Shown here one piece after another: positions 1-9,145 of a DNA stretch of 64,000 bases; position 1 is the stretch's first letter; each line of letters begins with the position of its first letter. The notes below the pieces were generated by a model, which searched no databases, was not told where the DNA came from, and saw only the letters and a program-made list of their open reading frames with translations. A program made the translations under genes and the position numbers. Origin of the DNA: Chryseobacterium defluvii (GTDB lineage Bacteria > Bacteroidota > Bacteroidia > Flavobacteriales > Weeksellaceae); assembly GCF_003634775.1 (NCBI RefSeq), contig NZ_RBXB01000004.1, positions 62,001 through 126,000 on the forward strand. The letters are read 5' to 3'.

Positions 1-14
1 CACTAAGCTCTATT

Positions 15-836
15 TTAATTATGCTTTTTCGTATTAAATGTATATCCAATCCCAAATACCAGTTCACAAAAGGCAAAATCCTGAGTTGCTTTATCAACTT
101 TTACATTTTCCAGGGTTGTTCTCACACTTGGTAAATTGATATACCCGTATTTTAAATCAGCCTTTGCAACAAAATGGTTCCATAATACCACGTTGATGCC
201 AGTTCTTGCATCCAGGCCAAATCCCGCCAAATGGAAATGATCACTTTCTTCTTTTCCCATTAATGTGGCATCGGTTTTAGGTATTAAAACCCCTGCTCCC
301 AATCCATAGGTCCAAAATACATCAAATTTATTTTTATTAAGAATCTGTTTGTATTTCTGAACACCAAGATTAAGATAATTTAAACCGTTGGTATGCTCAT
401 ATTTCAAAAATTTTGCATCTGAAAGATCAACTTTTCCATTATTTACCATGGCTGCATATTTCGGATCATTGATATACCCTTCAAATTCAACAGTCTGGTC
501 CTGATCCATTACATATTTCATGTGATCCAACCCCAAAGTAATTCCTACATTATCTTTTACAAAATAGGTAATATGATAATTTACCTGCGGAATAAAAATT
601 TCTGTAGGATCGATATAATGGCTGAAATTTTTTATAGAGGACGGCCTGTCATGTGCAGACACATTTTTCAGGGTAAAGTTATAATCCTGACCATAAAAAT
701 GGATGTCAGAATCAGAGAACCAACCCCTGTTCCATCCCCAAAATATCATTACTGAACCTTTTTTGAACGCTTCTCTTTGAGCTTTCACGCTCATAGTCAC
801 TGTTAGCAATAACAGCAACAATAATCTATTTTTCAA
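15..836 (-). CDS. Predicted outer-membrane beta-barrel protein
   Basis: 273 aa. The N-terminus is a signal peptide (Leu-rich core, cleavage after VKAQ near residue 19). The mature part alternates polar and hydrophobic residues and ends in an aromatic strand (FGIGYTFN), as in flavobacterial outer-membrane barrels. No catalytic motif is visible. It lies 24 bp after nuoF on the same strand, where nuoG would normally be expected, so it may be co-transcribed with the nuo genes. A role in respiration is not implied by the sequence. Function unknown. Confidence 0.7.
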   Translation of the reverse strand: MKNRLLLLLLLTVTMSVKAQREAFKKGSVMIFWGWNRGWFSDSDIHFYGQDYNFTLKNVSAHDRPSSIKNFSHYIDPTEIFIPQVNYHITYFVKDNVGITLGLDHMKYVMDQDQTVEFEGYINDPKYAAMVNNGKVDLSDAKFLKYEHTNGLNYLNLGVQKYKQILNKNKFDVFWTYGLGAGVLIPKTDATLMGKEESDHFHLAGFGLDARTGINVVLWNHFVAKADLKYGYINLPSVRTTLENVKVDKATQDFAFCELVFGIGYTFNTKKHN

Positions 837-860
837 TTGTTTTTTCTTTGTATTTAGGAA

Positions 861-2213
861 TTAAACTGAAGGTGCCGGAATAGGATCTGCATAATGGGCC
901 AGTCCATAGTTTTGTGTTAAACACAATTCCGGATTTTTCACATGCCATTCAAATTCATCCCTAAAATGACGGATTGCTGCTGCTACAGGCCAAGCTGCGG
1001 CATCACCTAATGGGCAAATGGTATTTCCTTCGATTTTTCTCTGGATATCCCAAAGAAGATCGATATCTTCCATTTTTCCCTGTCCGTTCTCTATCTTCTT
1101 TAAAATCTTGTACATCCACCCTGTCCCTTCACGACAAGGAGTACATTGCCCACAACTTTCATGATTATAAAATCTGGCTAAAGTCATAGTATGCTCTACG
1201 ATACATTGATCCTCATCTAAAACAATGAATCCTCCCGAACCCATCATCGTTCCGGTAGCAAATCCACCATCCGCCAATGATTCATAATTCATGTATCTAG
1301 GTTCTCCGTTTACGGTTTTTAACAATAGATTAGCAGGAACAATCGGTACTGAGCTTCCTCCAGGAATACAAGCCTTTAGCTTCTTTCCATTCGGAATACC
1401 TCCACAATATTCATCAGAATAAATGAATTCTTCAACGGTAATCGTCATATCGATTTCATATACTCCGGGTTTATTAATGTTTCCGCATGCGGAAATCAAT
1501 TTTGTTCCTGTAGATCTTCCTACTCCGATTTTAGCATATTCAGCTCCCGTAATATCAATAATGGGAACTACTGCCGCAATAGATTCAACGTTATTTACTA
1601 CTGTTGGTCTTTCCCAAAGTCCTTTTACAGCCGGGAATGGTGGTTTTAATCTTGGATTTCCTCTTTTTCCTTCAAGGGATTCAAGCAATGCGGTTTCTTC
1701 CCCACAGATATAAGCTCCACCTCCTCTCTGAACATAGATTTCGCAATCAAAACCGGTTCCTAAAATATTTTTACCTAAGAATCCTGCTGCTTTTGCTTCT
1801 TCAATAGCTTCTTCCAAAATATCAGGAATCCACGAATACTCTCCACGGATATAGATATAAGAAACGTTTGATCCTAAACAATAAGAAGAGATCAACATTC
1901 CTTCGATCAATAAATGAGGAAGGAATTCCATTAAATATCTGTCTTTGAAAGTTCCCGGTTCAGATTCGTCAGCATTCACCACCAAGTGTCTTGGAACACC
2001 CTCTGGTTTTGCCAGGAAGCTCCATTTCATCCCTGTCGGGAATCCTGCTCCACCACGTCCCCGAAGTCCTGAAGCTTTTACTTCTTCAAGAATTTCGTCA
2101 GGAGTCATCTTCAAGGCTTTTTCTGCAGCTGTGTAACCTCCCTGTTTACGGTATGTTTCAAAATAGCGGATGCCTTCTATATGTGCGTCTTTAAGTAAAA
2201 GTTTTTTACTCAT
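861..2213 (-). CDS. nuoF: NADH-quinone oxidoreductase subunit F
   Basis: 450 aa, usual family length. This is the peripheral-arm subunit of complex I that oxidises NADH and holds FMN and one [4Fe-4S] cluster. Visible motifs are the nucleotide/FMN glycine-rich loop GRGGAGFPTG near residues 52-61, GAYICGEETALLESLEG near 166, and the cluster ligands in CGQCTPCREGT near 354 plus a later Cys in NTICPLGDA. It follows nuoE by 12 bp in the nuoA-F run. Assignment is secure. Confidence 0.98.
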   Translation of the reverse strand: MSKKLLLKDAHIEGIRYFETYRKQGGYTAAEKALKMTPDEILEEVKASGLRGRGGAGFPTGMKWSFLAKPEGVPRHLVVNADESEPGTFKDRYLMEFLPHLLIEGMLISSYCLGSNVSYIYIRGEYSWIPDILEEAIEEAKAAGFLGKNILGTGFDCEIYVQRGGGAYICGEETALLESLEGKRGNPRLKPPFPAVKGLWERPTVVNNVESIAAVVPIIDITGAEYAKIGVGRSTGTKLISACGNINKPGVYEIDMTITVEEFIYSDEYCGGIPNGKKLKACIPGGSSVPIVPANLLLKTVNGEPRYMNYESLADGGFATGTMMGSGGFIVLDEDQCIVEHTMTLARFYNHESCGQCTPCREGTGWMYKILKKIENGQGKMEDIDLLWDIQRKIEGNTICPLGDAAAWPVAAAIRHFRDEFEWHVKNPELCLTQNYGLAHYADPIPAPSV

Positions 2214-2225
2214 TGTATATTTTAA

Positions 2226-2735
2226 TTAATCCAAAGCAATTTGCCCCTGTCTGCAAAGATCAAGGATTTCATCTACTTTTTCTATCGTTAAATTTTCGTG
2301 ATAAAATTTCCCCAACTGCATCATCGGAGCATACCCACATGCGCCAAGACATTCAGCAGGTTTTAAGGTAAACATGCCATCTTCGGTAGTTTCTCCGTCC
2401 TTAATGTTCAGTTTGGTTCTGATGTGGTTTAAGATTTTCTCACTTCCACATACCATACAAGGTCCTGTTCTACATACCTCTAAAACATATTTCCCAACAG
2501 GTTTCATATTGAACATCGTATAGAAAGTGGCTACTTCATATACTTCAATGGGTTGTATGCTTAACAATTCAGCAACATAATCCATCACAGGAACATCTAA
2601 CCAGCCTCCAAATTCTTTCTGTGCCAAATGCAGTACAGGAAGTAATGCCGATTTTTGTCTCCCTTCAGGATATCTTGCGATAATTTTATGTACCTGTTCT
2701 AAACTTTCCGGTTTAAAAGCTATTGTTTCGCTCAT
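2226..2735 (-). CDS. nuoE: NADH-quinone oxidoreductase subunit E
   Basis: 169 aa thioredoxin-like [2Fe-2S] subunit that works with NuoF at the NADH end of complex I. The four cluster cysteines are visible in the pattern CRTGPCMVCG and CLGACGYAPM. The N-terminal helical part contains the family phrase GRQKSALLPVLHLAQ. It lies directly upstream of nuoF and is separated from nuoD by a 94 bp low-complexity spacer. Assignment is secure. Confidence 0.98.
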   Translation of the reverse strand: MSETIAFKPESLEQVHKIIARYPEGRQKSALLPVLHLAQKEFGGWLDVPVMDYVAELLSIQPIEVYEVATFYTMFNMKPVGKYVLEVCRTGPCMVCGSEKILNHIRTKLNIKDGETTEDGMFTLKPAECLGACGYAPMMQLGKFYHENLTIEKVDEILDLCRQGQIALD

Positions 2736-2829
2736 TTTTGAAATTTTAGATTTTAGATTTTAGATTTTAGATGAATCTTGCAGTCTAAAAATCAATTTAT
2801 AATTTATAATTCAAAATTTATAATCCAAA
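2736..2829. repeat. Low-complexity nuoD-nuoE spacer
   Basis: The spacer contains a tandem run of the phrase TTTAGAT (three to four copies) followed by near-copies of AATTTATAATT. No ORF or hairpin terminator is evident. Comparable but different phrases fill the nuoC-nuoD spacer (TTTAGGCTC-like, 4054-4127) and the nuoA-nuoB spacer (TTTAA/TTAAATC-like, 5189-5282). Confidence 0.6.
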
Positions 2830-4053
2830 TTATGCGTCTAATTCTCCCGCAATTACATTCAGGCTACACATCGTTACGATCGCATCTGAAATTACAGAAC
2901 CTGTAATCATTTCCGGATACGCCTGATAATAGATAAAGCATGGTCTTCTAAAGTGAAGTCTGTACGGGCTTCTTCCTCCGTCACTTACCAAATAGAAACC
3001 TAATTCTCCGTTTCCTCCTTCCACAGCATGGTAAACTTCTCCTTTCGGTACATCTGTTTCTCCCATTACGATTTTGAAATGGTAAATTAATGCTTCCATT
3101 TTCTGATAGACATCTGCCTTTTCAGGAAGGTAAAAATCAGGAACATCTGCGTGGAAGTCCCCTTCAGGAAGGTTTTCGTATGCTTGTTTAATGATTTTGA
3201 TTGATTCCCAGATTTCCTGCTGACGAACCATGAAACGGTCGTAAGTATCTCCTGAAGTTCCTACAGGAATAATGAAGTCGAAATCCTGGTATGAAGAATA
3301 AGGTTCTGCAACTCTTACATCATAATCTACCCCTGTTGCACGTAAGTTCGGACCTGTGAAACCATAGCTTAAAGCTCTTTCCGCGGAAATAGTTCCGGCC
3401 CCTATGGTTCTGTCCATGAAAATTCTGTTTCTTTCTAACAGGTTACAGAATTCCTGGAATCTTGGTGGGAAAGTTTTTAAGAAATCTTTGATCAGTTCGT
3501 GGAACTTGGGAGTAAAGTCTCTTTCAAATCCACCGATTCTTCCCATATTGGTTGTCATTCTGGCTCCGCAGATCTGCTCATACATGTCATAAATACGCTC
3601 TCTTTCGATGAACATATAGGTAAGACCTGTAATTGCTCCGGAATCCATTCCTGTTACACCGTTACAAATTAAGTGATCCCCAATCCTTGCTAATTCCATC
3701 AGGATGACACGCATATAATCTACACGCTTAGGAACTTCCACTCCAATCAGCTTTTCTACAGTCATATGCCAACCTAAATTATTGATTGGCGCAGAACAAT
3801 AGTTCATACGGTCGGTAAGAGTGGTAATCTGGGTGTAATTTCTTCTTTCAGAAATTTTTTCAAATGCCCTGTGGATATATCCTACGGTTTGCTCGGCGTG
3901 AAGAATTCTCTCTCCGTCCATCGTTAAGACATTCTGGAAAATCCCGTGAGTAGCAGGGTGAGTAGGTCCTAAATTGAGGGTGTATAATTGCCCGTCAATT
4001 TGTTCTTTACTTTCGTATTGGTTAAGTATATTAGATAATGAGTTATCTTTCAT
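2830..4053 (-). CDS. nuoD: NADH-quinone oxidoreductase subunit D
   Basis: 407 aa, the 49-kDa subunit related to NiFe-hydrogenase large subunits, which helps form the quinone site at the base of the peripheral arm. Family phrases visible are NLGPTHPATHG near residue 29, GYIHRAFEK, DRMNYCSAP, RIGDHL and the C-terminal GGRSPYRLHFRRPCF. It is a separate gene and not fused to nuoC as in E. coli. Assignment is secure. Confidence 0.98.
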   Translation of the reverse strand: MKDNSLSNILNQYESKEQIDGQLYTLNLGPTHPATHGIFQNVLTMDGERILHAEQTVGYIHRAFEKISERRNYTQITTLTDRMNYCSAPINNLGWHMTVEKLIGVEVPKRVDYMRVILMELARIGDHLICNGVTGMDSGAITGLTYMFIERERIYDMYEQICGARMTTNMGRIGGFERDFTPKFHELIKDFLKTFPPRFQEFCNLLERNRIFMDRTIGAGTISAERALSYGFTGPNLRATGVDYDVRVAEPYSSYQDFDFIIPVGTSGDTYDRFMVRQQEIWESIKIIKQAYENLPEGDFHADVPDFYLPEKADVYQKMEALIYHFKIVMGETDVPKGEVYHAVEGGNGELGFYLVSDGGRSPYRLHFRRPCFIYYQAYPEMITGSVISDAIVTMCSLNVIAGELDA

Positions 4054-4127
4054 AATTTAAATGCTTTAGGCTCTAGGCTTTAGGCTTTAAGCGTATTGCT
4101 TATAACTTTAAGCTTATTGCATTATTT

Positions 4128-4622
4128 TTATCTTCCGAACATACTATCGTCCTTATCGGTTCTGGTACCGTCTTCCAGGCGATATTCCTTCAACATTGGG
4201 TGATATCCAAGATCTTCCATATTTAAAATAGGTCTCAGATCCGGATGTCCCTTGAATTTAATTCCGTAGAAATCATAGGTCTCTCTTTCCATCCAGTTAG
4301 CGCCTGCATATAGATCGACAAGAGAATCTATTTCCGTATTTTCTCTGGTCATAAAAGCTTTCAGACGGATTCTGAAGTTAGTCATCATATTATGTAAATG
4401 ATAAATAACACCTATTTCTTTCTCCGGGTATTCAGGATAATGGATTCCACAAACATCTGTAAGGAAATTGATTTCCAAAGACGAATCTTTCAGATAATGA
4501 ATTACTTTTTTGATATCATCTTTTTTAATTTCCACGGTTAACATCCCATAAGGTTCTGAACTGGAAATTACAGATTCCGGAAATTCTCTTGTGATTGCTT
4601 CTAATACAAATTCGTTTGTCAT
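4128..4622 (-). CDS. nuoC: NADH-quinone oxidoreductase subunit C
   Basis: 164 aa, the 30-kDa subunit. The C-terminal signature ERETYDFYGIKFKGHPDLRP is plain, followed by EDLGYHPMLKEY. It begins 5 bp after the nuoB stop, consistent with tight co-expression. NuoC and NuoD are separate polypeptides here. Assignment is secure. Confidence 0.97.
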   Translation of the reverse strand: MTNEFVLEAITREFPESVISSSEPYGMLTVEIKKDDIKKVIHYLKDSSLEINFLTDVCGIHYPEYPEKEIGVIYHLHNMMTNFRIRLKAFMTRENTEIDSLVDLYAGANWMERETYDFYGIKFKGHPDLRPILNMEDLGYHPMLKEYRLEDGTRTDKDDSMFGR

Positions 4623-4627
4623 TTCCG

Positions 4628-5188
4628 TTAGTTGCTTATATTGTAAGAATCTAATAATTTTTGATATTCAGGCATGTCTCTTCTTCTGATGCTTTCACTT
4701 TCGGCAAGAGCCTGAACCTGCATTACTCCTTCAATGATCTGCTCCGGTCTTGGAGGACATCCGGGAACGTATACGTCAACCGGAATAATTTTATCAATTC
4801 CCTGTAATACAGAATATGAATCAAAAATACCACCGCTGGAAGCACAAGCTCCTACTGCAACCACCCATTTCGGCTCAGCCATCTGGGTGTACACTTCTTT
4901 TAGGACAGGTCCTAATTTCTTTGATATAGTTCCGCAAACCATCAACATATCGGCTTGTCTTGGTGAGAAAGAGTTTCTTTCCATCCCAAATCTTGAAGCA
5001 TCATATGTCGGGTTCAGGGTAGCCATAAACTCGATACCACAACAAGAGGTTGCGAATGGCAACGGCCAAAGAGAAAATTTTCTGGCCATTCCGATTACAC
5101 TGCTCAGTTTCGTTGCGAAAAATCCTTCTCCTTCATATCCTTCGGGAGCAGGTGCATCTGTTCTTATTACTGGTTTTTTATCTGACAT
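4628..5188 (-). CDS. nuoB: NADH-quinone oxidoreductase subunit B
   Basis: 186 aa PSST subunit carrying the terminal [4Fe-4S] cluster N2, which passes electrons to quinone. The tandem cysteines and partners are visible in FATSCCGIEFMA, VGACASSGG and YVPGCPPRPE. Length is normal. It sits between nuoA and nuoC. Assignment is secure. Confidence 0.98.
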   Translation of the reverse strand: MSDKKPVIRTDAPAPEGYEGEGFFATKLSSVIGMARKFSLWPLPFATSCCGIEFMATLNPTYDASRFGMERNSFSPRQADMLMVCGTISKKLGPVLKEVYTQMAEPKWVVAVGACASSGGIFDSYSVLQGIDKIIPVDVYVPGCPPRPEQIIEGVMQVQALAESESIRRRDMPEYQKLLDSYNISN

Positions 5189-5282
5189 CTTGTTTTATAA
5201 AATTTAAAGATTGAAGTATTTAAAAATTTAAAATCATACTAATTTTTTAATCATTAAATCTTTAATCTTTTAATGTTAAGGT

Positions 5283-5654
5283 TTATTTATCCCAATCCAA
5301 TGCGCCACGTTTCCAAACGTAAAAGAATGCCACAAAGAAAATGGCTACGAATGTAAGCACCGCAAGGAATCCTTCAAATCCGAATTCTCTGAAGTTTACC
5401 GCATATGGATAAAAAAATACGATTTCAATATCGAATAGTACAAACAATACAGCCGTTAGGAAATATTTAATGGAAAACGGCGTTCTTGCATTTCCTTCCA
5501 CAGCAACTCCACATTCCCAGCTCTGGTTTTTTACAGAATTTCCTTTTTTCTGGCGTGGACCTAAAAAATGTGCTCCAAGCAATGAAACGGCTACAAAAGC
5601 AACAGCAACACCTGCTTGTATAAGAATTGGAATATAACTTTCAGGTAAATTCAT
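5283..5654 (-). CDS. nuoA: NADH-quinone oxidoreductase subunit A
   Basis: 123 aa membrane subunit with three predicted transmembrane helices (about residues 9-29, 64-85 and 93-114). The family phrases QSWECGVAVEGNA and FDIEIVFFYPYA are present. It is the first gene of the nuo run. An exact -7 box lies just upstream at 5678-5685 on the same strand. Assignment is secure. Confidence 0.97.
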   Translation of the reverse strand: MNLPESYIPILIQAGVAVAFVAVSLLGAHFLGPRQKKGNSVKNQSWECGVAVEGNARTPFSIKYFLTAVLFVLFDIEIVFFYPYAVNFREFGFEGFLAVLTFVAIFFVAFFYVWKRGALDWDK

Positions 5655-5677
5655 TTTTGCATTATTATCTCAATTTG

Positions 5678-5685
5678 CAAATTTA
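5678..5685 (-). promoter_or_regulatory. -7 promoter box for nuoA
   Basis: On the minus strand this reads TAAATTTG, an exact match to the Bacteroidota -7 consensus TAnnTTTG. It lies 23 bp upstream of the nuoA start codon. The -33 TTG element was not placed with confidence. Confidence 0.55.
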
Positions 5686-5769
5686 GCGAATAAACAAGAA
5701 AGCATAAAATTTATCAGCTTAAAAGTAGGATCAAAATAAGAAAAACAGGTAATTTAGAATTAATAAAAA

Positions 5770-6810
5770 TTAGCTATTGATAATTATCTTTTTGGTGTAG
5801 GTTTTTCCTGTTTTTGTGCTTAATGTTAATACATAGATTCCTTTTGATATTCCTGAAACATCTAATCTTTCCATTTGATTCTGATTGGAAAAATCTTTTA
5901 TCAGCCTGCCTGAATTATCAAACAGCCGTATAGAGATGATTTCACGTCTATCTATATTGGTATGACAGATAATAGTATTTTTTACGGGATTAATTACATT
6001 AAAATAGATACCGGATGTATCGGTTTCCCGAACAGCTAAAGGAGTTGGTGTGCATGCAGCTTCAGTGGAAGTGAGGTCATATATTGCTGCGGCACCATTA
6101 ATTTTGTGGGCATATGTGTTAATGGCAGGTCCTATTTGTTTATTGATCATATCCAGCTCAGATAACTCGGAAGTTGCAAATAAAGTACGTATAACATACA
6201 CTTTGGAATGAGTCCCATAATTGATGGAGAATGCGGCGTAGATATTTGAAGATCCCAAAGTCATAAACGGACAGCTTTGTGAAGGATTCGCCATATTGAT
6301 TTCAAGGATCCCCGTTAGCGTACATATAAAAAGTCTTCCTTCGTAAAAAAAGAGATCACCGGCGCTAACTTGACCCGAAGGGAGATTGCCCATGTCTGTA
6401 AAAATGCCGGAGCTGATATCATACCTGTATAATTTGTTTGGAGATCCTGTTCCATACAAGTATTTCCCGGAATCAGAAATTAGTGAGGTGATTGAAGCGT
6501 TTGTTACCGTGAAATCTCCAAGAAAATCACAAGTGGAATTGGAACTGTTTTTTCTGTATAGCCTTCCTGTACTGGTTACGTAATAAATATTGTTTGAACC
6601 GTCAATGGCAATATCTGTGTATGTTTCAGGGTAAGTACCCATTGTAGGCGGACAGAATGGTTCGTCTATCTGGCTGGGGTTTGAAACATCAAGTTTGTAT
6701 ACTTTATTTGTATTATTATCAATAATAGAGTTTACATAAAATTGCTGTGAACATAATTTTATTGAAATAAGAAAAACTCCGAAAAAAATATTCTTTAATA
6801 GTAGGTTCAT
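5770..6810 (-). CDS. Secreted protein with T9SS C-terminal sorting domain
   Basis: 346 aa. The signal peptide ends around LCSQ. The middle part repeats short beta units with aromatic/Gly pairs (NNIYYVTSTGRLYR, GKYLYGTGSPNKLYRYD), suggesting a beta-propeller-like fold. The last ~75 residues match the type A T9SS sorting domain: NPVKNTI, RLFDNSGRLIKDF, LDVSGISKGIYVLTL and a Lys-rich end. Exported through the outer membrane by T9SS and probably surface-attached or released. Substrate unknown. Confidence 0.8.
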   Translation of the reverse strand: MNLLLKNIFFGVFLISIKLCSQQFYVNSIIDNNTNKVYKLDVSNPSQIDEPFCPPTMGTYPETYTDIAIDGSNNIYYVTSTGRLYRKNSSNSTCDFLGDFTVTNASITSLISDSGKYLYGTGSPNKLYRYDISSGIFTDMGNLPSGQVSAGDLFFYEGRLFICTLTGILEINMANPSQSCPFMTLGSSNIYAAFSINYGTHSKVYVIRTLFATSELSELDMINKQIGPAINTYAHKINGAAAIYDLTSTEAACTPTPLAVRETDTSGIYFNVINPVKNTIICHTNIDRREIISIRLFDNSGRLIKDFSNQNQMERLDVSGISKGIYVLTLSTKTGKTYTKKIIINS

Positions 6811-6874
6811 GGCGAAAAAATATTAATTTATTATAAAAATAGGGAATAAATTAATAACTCTTCGTAATCCTTTG

Positions 6875-7051
6875 CTATTTTCTCATTTTTTTAAGTAAAG
6901 AATAGGCCATAAAAGAAATGTACGCAAAAAGTATACTTGTATACATAATGTTAATCACAGTATTGGTTCTGTCATCTTTTATTTGAAAAAAAAGGTTGTA
7001 AACAATAAATCCTGCGATTAAAATACCGAAAATGATCAGTTGTGATTTCAT
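6875..7051 (-). CDS. Small membrane protein, 58 aa
   Basis: An uninterrupted 58-codon frame starting MKSQLIIFGILIAGF and ending LLKKMRK. Two hydrophobic segments (about 5-23 and 36-52) are separated by a charged turn QIKDDRTN, typical of a small two-helix inner-membrane protein. It lies alone between the T9SS cargo and GNAT genes, in an otherwise 290 bp gap. No family recognised. Codon use and composition look coding, but this is inference. Confidence 0.55.
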   Translation of the reverse strand: MKSQLIIFGILIAGFIVYNLFFQIKDDRTNTVINIMYTSILFAYISFMAYSLLKKMRK

Positions 7052-7099
7052 GAGGTAAACTTACGAATATGTCTCTGAACTTTTGGTGAGAAAAATCAT

Positions 7100-8224
7100 T
7101 TACACGTCTAAAGAATAAGTTCTTCTTCTTTTGTGATTTACAGGATTATAGTCCTGCCACAACAGCTGAATATTTTTGTTTTCTTCCAGCTCAGGATTGG
7201 TTTCTAAATATTTCACGCCTTTCTTCCTGAAAATTTTCCAGATTTCTTTAAAAATAATGGAAGTAACCCCCCTTCTCTGATATTCGGGGTGAATGCCGAT
7301 TAAATAGAAATTGGCGCGGTCGTTTTTCTTTCCGGCCTGTAAAAAATGCCACCAACCGAAAGGAAGCAGTTTTCCTTTTGATTTTTGCAATGCTTTGGAA
7401 TAAGAAGGCATTGTGATAGCAAACGAGATCAGATTGTTATTGGCATCGGCTATGCAAACGATAAAATCTTTATCAATAAGTTTAAAATACTTTTCCTTGT
7501 ATGTTTTACGCTGTTCCTCTGAAATAGGAGTGTAGGTTGAAAGGTGTTTATACGTTTCATCCAGTAAATCAAACATAGGATCTACATACTGTATGATTTC
7601 TTCTTTTGAATTGAATTTTAGAACCTTAAGTTGGTACTTTTGGGAGATCAGCTCATTGAATTTATGGATTTTTTCCGGTAAAACCTCAGGAAACATCAAT
7701 TCAAATTCCACCCATTCTTTTTCCTTGATAAGTCCTAAATTTTCAAGGTGTCTTGGGTAATATTCGTGATTATAGATCCCGATCATGGTTGCCAATTTGT
7801 CAAAACCTAATGTCAGCATTCCGGCTTTATCCAGATTGGTAAAGCCCATGGGGCCTTCGATTTTATGAATATCTTTCTCCTTGGCGTAATCTATGGCTTT
7901 TTGAATCAGGGCTTGCGAAACTTCAGGGTCATCAATAAAGTCGATCCATCCGAACCGTACTTTTCGGATACCTAATTCTTTTTCTTCCTTATGGTTGATA
8001 ATGACAGCAATTCTTCCTACCAGTTTTTGATCTTTAAAAGCGAGATATTGTTTTGATTCAGAGTATTGTAATGCGGGGTTTTCACTGGGACTCCATATGT
8101 TGATTTCATCATTGATAAAGGATGGAACATAATAAGGATTCCCTTTATAAAGATCCATTGGAAACTTCACAAATTGTTTTAATTCGTCACGTGTTTTTAC
8201 TTCAACTACTGAAACTTTCGACAT
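7100..8224 (-). CDS. GNAT-fold N-acetyltransferase-like protein
   Basis: 374 aa. The C-terminal half has the GNAT acetyl-CoA motif area (NFYLIGIHPEYQRRGVTSIIFKE, where the Q/RxxG/A loop is QRRGVT). The N-terminal half looks like a second, divergent GNAT-type domain (YLAFKDQKLVGRIAVIIN). Such ~370 aa double-domain proteins are common and uncharacterised in Flavobacteriia. The substrate cannot be read from the sequence. A -7 box TATATTTG is on the minus strand at 8250-8257. Confidence 0.75.
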   Translation of the reverse strand: MSKVSVVEVKTRDELKQFVKFPMDLYKGNPYYVPSFINDEINIWSPSENPALQYSESKQYLAFKDQKLVGRIAVIINHKEEKELGIRKVRFGWIDFIDDPEVSQALIQKAIDYAKEKDIHKIEGPMGFTNLDKAGMLTLGFDKLATMIGIYNHEYYPRHLENLGLIKEKEWVEFELMFPEVLPEKIHKFNELISQKYQLKVLKFNSKEEIIQYVDPMFDLLDETYKHLSTYTPISEEQRKTYKEKYFKLIDKDFIVCIADANNNLISFAITMPSYSKALQKSKGKLLPFGWWHFLQAGKKNDRANFYLIGIHPEYQRRGVTSIIFKEIWKIFRKKGVKYLETNPELEENKNIQLLWQDYNPVNHKRRRTYSLDV

Positions 8225-8324
8225 AGCTTTCTAAGAGGTAATTAGAGAACAAATATAAATAATAATATGTAATACTTTGGCACAGTTTTTACATCTTAAA
8301 AGATTAAAAGTATTTAAATAAAAA

Positions 8325-9035
8325 ATGACAGGCTATTATATTATTATTGGGATTTCGATGCTGGTGAGCTGGTTTGTTTCGTCCAGATTGAAATCTAAAT
8401 TTGAACATTATTCTAAGGTACATCTCCGAAACGGGCTTTCAGGAAAGGAAGTAGCGGAAAAAATGTTGAGAGATAATGGAATCACAGACGTTCAGGTGAT
8501 TTCTGTTCCGGGGCAATTGACAGACCACTATAACCCTGTAGATAAGACCGTAAACCTTTCGGAAGGTGTTTATATGCAGAGGAATGCCGCGGCTGCAGCT
8601 GTAGCTGCCCACGAATGTGGACATGCCGTACAACATGCTGTAGGATACTCTATGCTTCAATTGCGTTCAAAACTGGTTCCGATTGTTAATATAAGTTCTA
8701 ATCTGATGCAGTTTATTCTTATCGCAGGGATCGGTATTATGGCCGCTACGAGAACTATTGATGATCCAAACGGAAATACAACGGTTCTGGCTATTGGAGT
8801 GGCTATGTTTGCATTCACTACCATTTTTGCTTTTGTAACACTCCCTGTAGAATATGACGCAAGCAACAGGGCGATGAAATGGCTGAAAGATACAGGAACC
8901 GTAACTTCAGAAGAATTTGTAGGAGTTCAGGATAGCCTGAAATGGGCTGCAAGGACGTATGTTGTAGCTGCTATAGGATCTTTGGCACAACTTCTTTACT
9001 GGGCATCTTTATTGATGGGAGGAAGAAGAGATTAA
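8325..9035 (+). CDS. YugP-type membrane zinc metallopeptidase
   Basis: 236 aa. Membrane segments occur at the N-terminus, around residues 125-160 and at the C-terminus. The zinc-protease motif HECGHAVQH (HExxH) is near residues 91-99, preceded by the family phrase GVYMQRNAAAAAVAAHE. The downstream PVEYDASNRAMKWL supplies the expected Glu/Asp-rich segment. It belongs to the conserved YugP/DUF1751-like neutral zinc metallopeptidase family. Natural substrates are unknown. A strong terminator follows. Confidence 0.9.
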   Translation: MTGYYIIIGISMLVSWFVSSRLKSKFEHYSKVHLRNGLSGKEVAEKMLRDNGITDVQVISVPGQLTDHYNPVDKTVNLSEGVYMQRNAAAAAVAAHECGHAVQHAVGYSMLQLRSKLVPIVNISSNLMQFILIAGIGIMAATRTIDDPNGNTTVLAIGVAMFAFTTIFAFVTLPVEYDASNRAMKWLKDTGTVTSEEFVGVQDSLKWAARTYVVAAIGSLAQLLYWASLLMGGRRD

Positions 9036-9058
9036 TATTCACATTCAAAAAAAAATAT

Positions 9059-9092
9059 AGCATCTCAGACAATTGGTCTGAGATGCTTTTTT
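9059..9092 (+). terminator. Rho-independent terminator
   Basis: Perfect 12 bp stem AGCATCTCAGAC / GTCTGAGATGCT with a 5-nt loop, followed by six T residues. It sits 24 bp after the metallopeptidase stop codon. Confidence 0.93.
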
Positions 9093-9093
9093 A

Positions 9094-9122
9094 TTGTGCT
9101 ATTATTTAATTTGATATTTTTG
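9094..9122 (+). promoter_or_regulatory. Promoter (TTG / TATTTTTG)
   Basis: TTG at 9094-9096 and an exact -7 box TATTTTTG at 9115-9122, with 18 bp between them. It lies 23 bp ahead of the next start codon at 9146. Confidence 0.6.
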
Positions 9123-9145
9123 ATAAATATTATCCCAAGATTTTA

